From Macrocystis pyrifera (Eukaryota > Sar > Phaeophyceae > Laminariales > Laminariaceae), in NCBI GenBank assembly GCA_031763025.1, contig JASSKH010000024.1, positions 7,320,523 to 7,384,522 of the forward strand: a stretch of 64,000 bases of DNA, read 5' to 3'. The position numbers and the translations under genes were made by a program. The notes below the pieces were generated by a model. The model was not told where the DNA came from and made no database searches. It was given only the letters and a program-made list of their open reading frames with translations. This document shows positions 24,046-64,000 of the stretch, piece by piece (position 1 is the first letter of the stretch; the number at the start of each line of letters is the position of its first letter).

Positions 24046-24154
24046 TATTACAGGGGTCAATAGTTAACGGGACCAAATTTTGTTAGTAAAAATAGGCAAA
24101 TATATAGGTTTTTATGTACACCATAGGTCCTGTTAACTATGGACCCCCGTAATA
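24046..24154. mobile_element. MITE-1 copy, abutting the 860 bp element
   Basis: TATTACAGGGGTCAATAGTT at the left and GTTAACTATGGACCCCCGTA at the right. It is inserted within two bases of the end of the element at 23183-24044. Confidence 0.9.
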
Positions 24155-24656
24155 GTACCTTTCATCTTCCTCGCGCACTTCTCATGTATCATTTCGGCAA
24201 TAGTTCAACTCGAAGCTCACCGACTTCCACCGCATGCTTATCCTAGTCCAACTGCCCTTCCTCCCTCCCCCGCCCGTCATTTCCCCCCCCCCCCGATGGA
24301 TTCTGCAACTCAAGCTCTGGATTTACGCGAACGTGAACGTTTAAAAAAAAAAAGAAGAAAACGAGAAAGAAAACACCACCTCAACCGAGAGATAGGAAAA
24401 ATTCGTAAAACAAAACTCATCCTTACTGCGTATATGCACTTACTTCTTTGACGTTTTTTTTTTTTTTGGTAATTTGACGCTAGCAAGCATAGTCCTCTAA
24501 AGTCGAGGGCATCGCGGCCATTTTTTAGTTTCTCCCTCCCGCCAAACAACGCGTTGTTGTATATATTATCGTGGTGGTCGGTTCCGCCGCGGCGTCTGCT
24601 TTTCCCCCGACCCTAAACGCCTACCTACGTACGAACCAGACAAGAGGGAACAATAG
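24155..24656. other. Intergenic, no gene seen
   Basis: C-rich and A-rich short runs only (for example a C run at 24283-24294). Confidence 0.5.
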
Positions 24657-24840
24657 CGGGGCTGTTCACGGGTCGGGTCAATCTCTGCGGGTTGGGTCGG
24701 GTCGGGTCGGGTCGAGTCGTGTTGAGTAAGGGTGGCCTGACCCGATTTGTCAGAGTTTGAAAACCTCCCGACCCGACCCGTGAGATGTCGGAAAATTCCT
24801 GGCCCAACCCGCGGGTCGGGTCATGATCCGTGAAGAGCCC
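24657..24840. mobile_element. MITE-3 copy
   Basis: GGGGCTGTTCACGGGTCGGG at the left, GGGTCATGATCCGTGAAGAG at the right, and repeated GGGTC/GACCC inside. Confidence 0.75.
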
Positions 24841-25149
24841 GGAAAAAAAAGTTGAAGCCAACATCCAGTGCCATTTGTAAAAAAATCAGTTTGTCCGAAA
24901 AAGTGATACGTCGCGACCACGGATGAGTACACACTGGTCGACCACCAGGGATTTCCGACCAATGCAAAAAAAAACTTCCAAAAAAAATGCCCAATAGGAA
25001 AACTGCGTACACCACTCACTGAAGCAAAAAGCACGCCACCTCGCGGCTCATTATATGCCCCTAGAAGACTACTTGGCCATTTTTACACCGTCAGCTATAA
25101 ACTCCGAATGGATCGCACGTGACAGCAGGCCAGACTGGCTCAAATAATA

Positions 25150-25830
25150 ATGCAATCGGTAGATCGCTACGGTCTGTCAGTGGGTAGATCATCACGATCT
25201 GTCGGTAGATCACTGCGATCTGTCGCGAGATCACCACGATCTGTCGTAAGTCACTGGCAAACGCTAAGTCCGCAGAACACGGCGATTTGTCGGTAAATCG
25301 CTACGTACGACATAACGGTAGATCACCTGCGATCGGTCGGTATATCAACTACGATCGGTCGGTAGATCACTGACTGAAATCTGTCGACAGGGGTGAAACT
25401 GTCATCTGTCGGTAGATCAAAACAATACCAGTATTTCGGTAGATCACCACAACCTGTACCATCAATACCAGGTAGATTACTACAGTATGGTCTATCAGTA
25501 GACCCACACGATATGCTGGTACATCACTACGATCTGTACTAGATCACAGCGATTTGTCAGTAGATCCTTACGAGATGCCGGCATATTCCTACGAACTGCC
25601 GATAGATCACTGCGGCATGTCCAAAAATCACCAGGATCTGTGCGTAGATCATTTCGATCTGTCGGTGTATCACCGCGATCTGTCCGTAGACCAGTAAGAC
25701 ATGTCGGTATGATGGATCACAAAATATATGTCGGGGTAGAGCACTACGATCTGTCCGTAGATCATTACGATACATCGGTAGTTCCTTCCGATCTACGACA
25801 ATCACCACAGACAGCGGTATCACTCGCGCA
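25150..25830. repeat. GATC minisatellite
   Basis: About 25-30 degenerate units of ~22-26 nt, of the form GATCTGTCGGTAGATCACTAC. Each carries one or two GATC sites. Confidence 0.85.
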
Positions 25831-25854
25831 GGGGATGGACACCTTCTCCCCATG

Positions 25855-26275
25855 ATCGGAACGACGCCCCCCCCCTCCCCCCTCCCCGATCTCAAAGACG
25901 CCTACAAACCTAAGCGCAGAGAAATTTCCAAGGGAGTGTTCGGTAGGGTACGCAACAGCTATCAAGAGTATACCGACGGTGTATACCCTAACGAAGTGGT
26001 TCGGTACGGCCTCAACATCCTACCGAATACCGTGGTACTCCGGTATCGTTCGGTACTATCTCGATACCGGTACCCAAAACGTCGACAAAATAAGTACGCC
26101 CACCAAAAATACCCCGCGTATCGGTACATCCTACCGAGCATGCTATCCTTGATAGTCCCCTACACGTACGTACGCCAACCCCAACGCCTCAGAAAACCCA
26201 AGGAGACCCTGAAGAGGGCGCAACGTACTGTACACCAACTCAACCACCTCAAGGTGAAAAACAAAACGCCATAAC
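25855..26275. other. Unassigned, GGTAC/CCGTA-rich
   Basis: A stretch at 25940-26130 is rich in GTACGG, ATACCG and CGGTAC words of no clear unit. No gene is supported. Confidence 0.4.
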
Positions 26276-26279
26276 TCTC

Positions 26280-27030
26280 TAGGAACCCCCCCCCCCCCCC
26301 CCCCCCCCCCCGGACAACCCCGCGTTGAGATTCGATCCCCACCTGCATAACCTGCGTACAAAAGCGAGATAAACATGAACGACAACCTCGGGGTCGGGAG
26401 GGCACGTCAAAGGGCGAGTGTGGGCTGCGGCTGGGACGGAGAAGGGAAAGAAAGGGCGTAAGAGGGATGGGGGGGGAGAGAGAGAAGATAAAGAACGCGC
26501 GCGTGGAAACTTGAGAACCGGCGGGGCGCTAGGGCGGGGGGCGGGACACAGCGCGCGGGGGAAGGAAAGGAGAGAGAGAGCAGGGGGGGGGGGGGGAAGG
26601 AGGAGAGGGGGGGGGGGGGGGGGGGGGGGTGACCGGCCACAATGGCGAGGCACGGCACACGGCAAGAGCTTCACCGGCCTCGCTCGGCCGGCTGGCATAC
26701 GGACCGCGCTTGTTTGCGAAAAGCTCAATCGCGGCGATGGCACTAAGGTTTGGAGCGCGCGCGCGGAAGGGAGGGGGGGGGGGGGGGTGGCCCTCTTCAG
26801 ATAGTCATCCACCCTCTTCCTGGAAGCACACCGACCGGCAGAGTGGCGTGGAGGGGGCGTCCCGGGGATGACGTAACCTTTCTCGGGAGTCCAGGCAGGA
26901 GGCGGGGCAGGCGAGGGGATCATCTCTCGCGACAGGCGGGCCGGGCCACACGACGCGGGTCCGCGAAAAAAAAAAAAAATCAAGAGGAAAACAAGAAAAG
27001 TTCAAAAGAAAAGGAACATCGAAAACGCGA
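26280..27030. other. GC-rich homopurine island with poly(C)/poly(G) runs
   Basis: Poly(C) lies at 26287-26310 and poly(G) at 26583-26629 and 26773-26787, within G+A-rich sequence. Proline- or glycine-rich frames on both strands follow from composition. An unspliced exon cannot be excluded around 26640-26760, but I cannot support one. Confidence 0.55.
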
Positions 27031-27732
27031 CCGGGCCGGGGGGCATCCTGCCTGTTTAATATCTTCCTCTCCCATAGAATACCCTGTCTCCCCCCGCCTC
27101 TTTTGAATCCTTCTCTCCTTCCAGAGAAAACACGGCTGTCCTGCGTCTGTTCTTTTAATCACCCTTCCCCCCAAACACACGACTATCCTGCCTCTTTTTA
27201 TGCGCTTCCAACTTCTTTCCCTCCCGAAGCAAACATCGCTGGACCTCCTCGTTCTCAGATAAAACACCTCCTCTTTTTTCATCTTCTCCCCCCCCCCACC
27301 AAGAAAAAAAAAAAAACAACAACACCGCTATCCCGCCTTGCGCGTTGTTTTCAGCTTCCTTCCCAGAGAGAAAGCATTGCTATCCCGCCTCTTCAATACC
27401 CTCATCCCTGTCTAAGAAACACGTTCACCCTCGCCTCTTTTCATATCCGCATCCCTCCCCAAAAGCAAACACGGTCATCCCACCTCCTTTTTTTTCATCC
27501 TCCTCCCTCTCAAAAGCAAGCACGGTTGGCTGGCTGCCACTCTCCATCTTTCTTATCCTCCCAAAAAGCACACAACATGGTTGTTCTGCCTTATCCTCTT
27601 CTCCCTCAAAACGCTGAGAGCGAGGGGAGAGGAGGGGGGGGGTCATCCTTTTTCTCTCTCATCCTTTTCCCTCAAAAACAATAAAACAATGTCATCCGAC
27701 CTCATTTGTTGTCAATACGTTAGTTGGCGGCA

Positions 27733-28257
27733 ATCTTGACTCTTGGCGGACGGGACAGCCGTCAGGCACGGGACTCCCCACACTAAAACTGGTGTGTTAG
27801 GTCTTAAGAGGCCTTGGCGGGTCTGAACTAGACCGTCAACCGGCATCTGTGCTTTTTTAAACCCCCCTCCCCCCCAGAGAAAACACCGCCATCCTGCCTC
27901 TGTTTTATCCTCCTTCCCTCCTCCCCGACGAACATCTAACGGCGCTTCGCGCTTGATGCACCCAATGTCTGCCTGGTCGGTGAAAACCGGATGTGCTCAG
28001 TCCCGGCATTGTACGAGGGATACGAGGGTCTATGGTCATACGACTACGGCTATGGAAAATATCGAGTACACCCCCCCCCCCCCCCAGCCAGAAATCCCGC
28101 CTCCTTTTTTGCAAACATGTCGGTCCACGGCCAATCTTGACCCGTGACGCCGTCACGGACAACCGTCAAGGTACTCCCTACACTAAAACTAGTATATTAA
28201 GTCTAAAGAGGCTTTGGTGGGTCAAAACGAGGCCGTCAACGGACATCGTTGGGTTTT
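27733..28257. repeat. Direct block pair inside the minisatellite
   Basis: Blocks 27733-27858 and 28135-28257 share CACTAAAACT, AAGAGGC and GGGT, plus a CCGTCAACGG-type phrase. Each sits directly between minisatellite units, suggesting a higher-order repeat. Confidence 0.6.
27935..28085 (+). repeat. SINE-C copy
   Basis: It runs from CGGCGCTTCGCGCTTGATGC through GGTGAAAACCGGATGTGCTC and CATACGACTACGGC to GAGTACACC plus poly(C). Confidence 0.7.
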
Positions 28258-28549
28258 TTTGTCCTCCGAACTAAACACGGCCATCCCGCATCTTCGGTTT
28301 GTTTTTATATTCCTCCTTCCCAAAAAGAAAAGCAGAGCCATCCCGCCTTCTGCTTTAATTGTTTTCCCTCCCAAAAGCACCATCGACTGCGCCGAGGTCC
28401 CGCGTGCAGGAAGCCCTGCAGAAGCCACGCGCCGTGATTTGACGTCGAAAGTTCCCCAGAACAAACTTTTGAAAGTCCAGCTCTTGCTTTGCGACACGTC
28501 TCACGTCACTATACAAAAAAAACCGAACAAAAGACACGTGTCTAAGACT

Positions 28550-28740
28550 ACATGCGCATACACACGCGCATACAGCTCATACACGAGCGCACACACGCAC
28601 AAGCAGCTCACACACGTGTATACACACGCGCATACCACCCATACACGCACACACGCACACAACTCATACGCGCATACACGCACGCAGTCAGCACCCCCCC
28701 CCCCCCCGCCCCCCCCCCCTTCCCCCACCCCAGCGCGGTA
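28550..28740. repeat. CACACG-type microsatellite and poly(C)
   Basis: Short imperfect CACACGCGCATAC units, then C-rich homopolymer at 28694-28720. Confidence 0.85.
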
Positions 28741-28950
28741 AACCACCCAACCAAGCACCGCACGCCATATTCCGGAACACCCACCCCCTCATAAAGTCCC
28801 GCCTGTCCCCCCACCCCCCTCCCTCACCACCCACCCTATTACCGCTACTACTTCGCGCAATCCCCAGTGCATCCCCACTCCAACCCCCTCCCAATCGACG
28901 TCGCCGCGTCCCCCTAAACTGAAAAACGCCTCCTATTTTAGTGTCCCATG

Positions 28951-42439
<13,489 letters not shown>

Positions 42440-42625
42440 GGTTTCCTGCCTGTGCGTGCTCGTAGGGTGTTGCTTGAACGACAAATGAGACGGGGCAAAA
42501 AAGGCAAAACCACTTGAAGGACAACCAAACAATCGAAGGCGTTATTGGGGCGGGGGGCGTCGCGGCCGAGGTCAGCGCACAGCGAACCTGGAGCACAAGG
42601 TGCAAGAAGAGAGAGATATTGCAGC
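42440..42625. promoter_or_regulatory. Bidirectional promoter between PABPN1 and CNOT10
   Basis: The 186 bp between the two start codons must contain both 5' UTRs and the core promoters. It holds ATTGG (an inverted CCAAT, 42544-42548) merging into GGGGCGGGG, a GC-box. No TATA box is seen in either direction. Free of the repeats that fill the rest of the window. Confidence 0.65.

Positions 42626-64000
<21,375 letters not shown>

Larger units (their letters stand above)
27030..28390. repeat. C+T-rich minisatellite, ~55 bp units, interrupted
   Basis: Units of the form ATCCCGCCTC, a T-run, ATCCTCCTCCCTC and AAAAGCAAACACGG repeat roughly 15-20 times in 27030-27700, with more at 27860-27915 and 28256-28390. 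Interruptions are the block pair below and a SINE-C copy. Confidence 0.7.

Noticed and set aside
26279-26983. A 234-codon Pro-rich frame on the minus strand
   Set aside because: It follows from homopurine/homopyrimidine composition and poly(G) runs. No splice sites or domain support it.
27103-27684. A 193-codon frame rich in Pro and Ser
   Set aside because: It runs through a C+T-rich minisatellite with imperfect units and is a by-product of the repeat.

Overview
The window is eukaryotic nuclear DNA from an intron-rich, repeat-laden genome. A brown alga or related stramenopile is the best guess, but that is inference. It rests on very long introns around short GC-rich exons, a flagellar-type PG-rich repeat gene next to ordinary RNA-processing genes, (TAC/GTA)n arrays and dense small DNA transposons. 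Nothing here is bacterial: there are no operons, and every real gene is split by GT-AG (once GC-AG) introns.

Three genes are supported by reading frame, splice phase and family similarity. (1) 1022-5799, plus strand: the 3' part of a sperm-tail PG-rich (STPGR/SHIPPO) repeat protein. (2) 28951-42439, minus strand: nuclear poly(A)-binding protein PABPN1, five exons totalling 819 nt (272 aa). (3) 42626 to beyond the right edge, plus strand: the first three exons of CCR4-NOT subunit CNOT10, with introns of 15.7 kb and 4.0 kb. PABPN1 and CNOT10 are head to head with start codons 186 bp apart, so one short GC-rich region probably drives both. One protein binds nuclear poly(A); the other belongs to the deadenylase complex that removes it. 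A weaker two-exon candidate lies at 16610-17420.

Almost everything else is repeats. The interval 5.8-28.9 kb and the introns of PABPN1 and CNOT10 hold: a ~107 bp TA-flanked palindromic MITE (MITE-1, 12 clear copies and one decayed); a ~97 bp TTAA-flanked piggyBac-like MITE (MITE-2); a hAT-like MITE built on CGGGT repeats (MITE-3); a ~85 bp TA-flanked MITE (MITE-4); a tRNA-headed, A-tailed SINE; a LINE with a poly(C) tail and a short element sharing its tail; many minisatellites; and long TAC/TAG arrays.

The most unusual signal is a set of short words far above chance: TATTAATA (about 21 copies), TACC(A/T)GGTA (about 28) and TACTGCTGTA (about 10). Paired repeat copies show each word replacing a plain TA. 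The first two are what excision of MITE-1 and MITE-4 should leave, so the window looks covered with transposon excision scars. Word counts were made by eye and should be recomputed.
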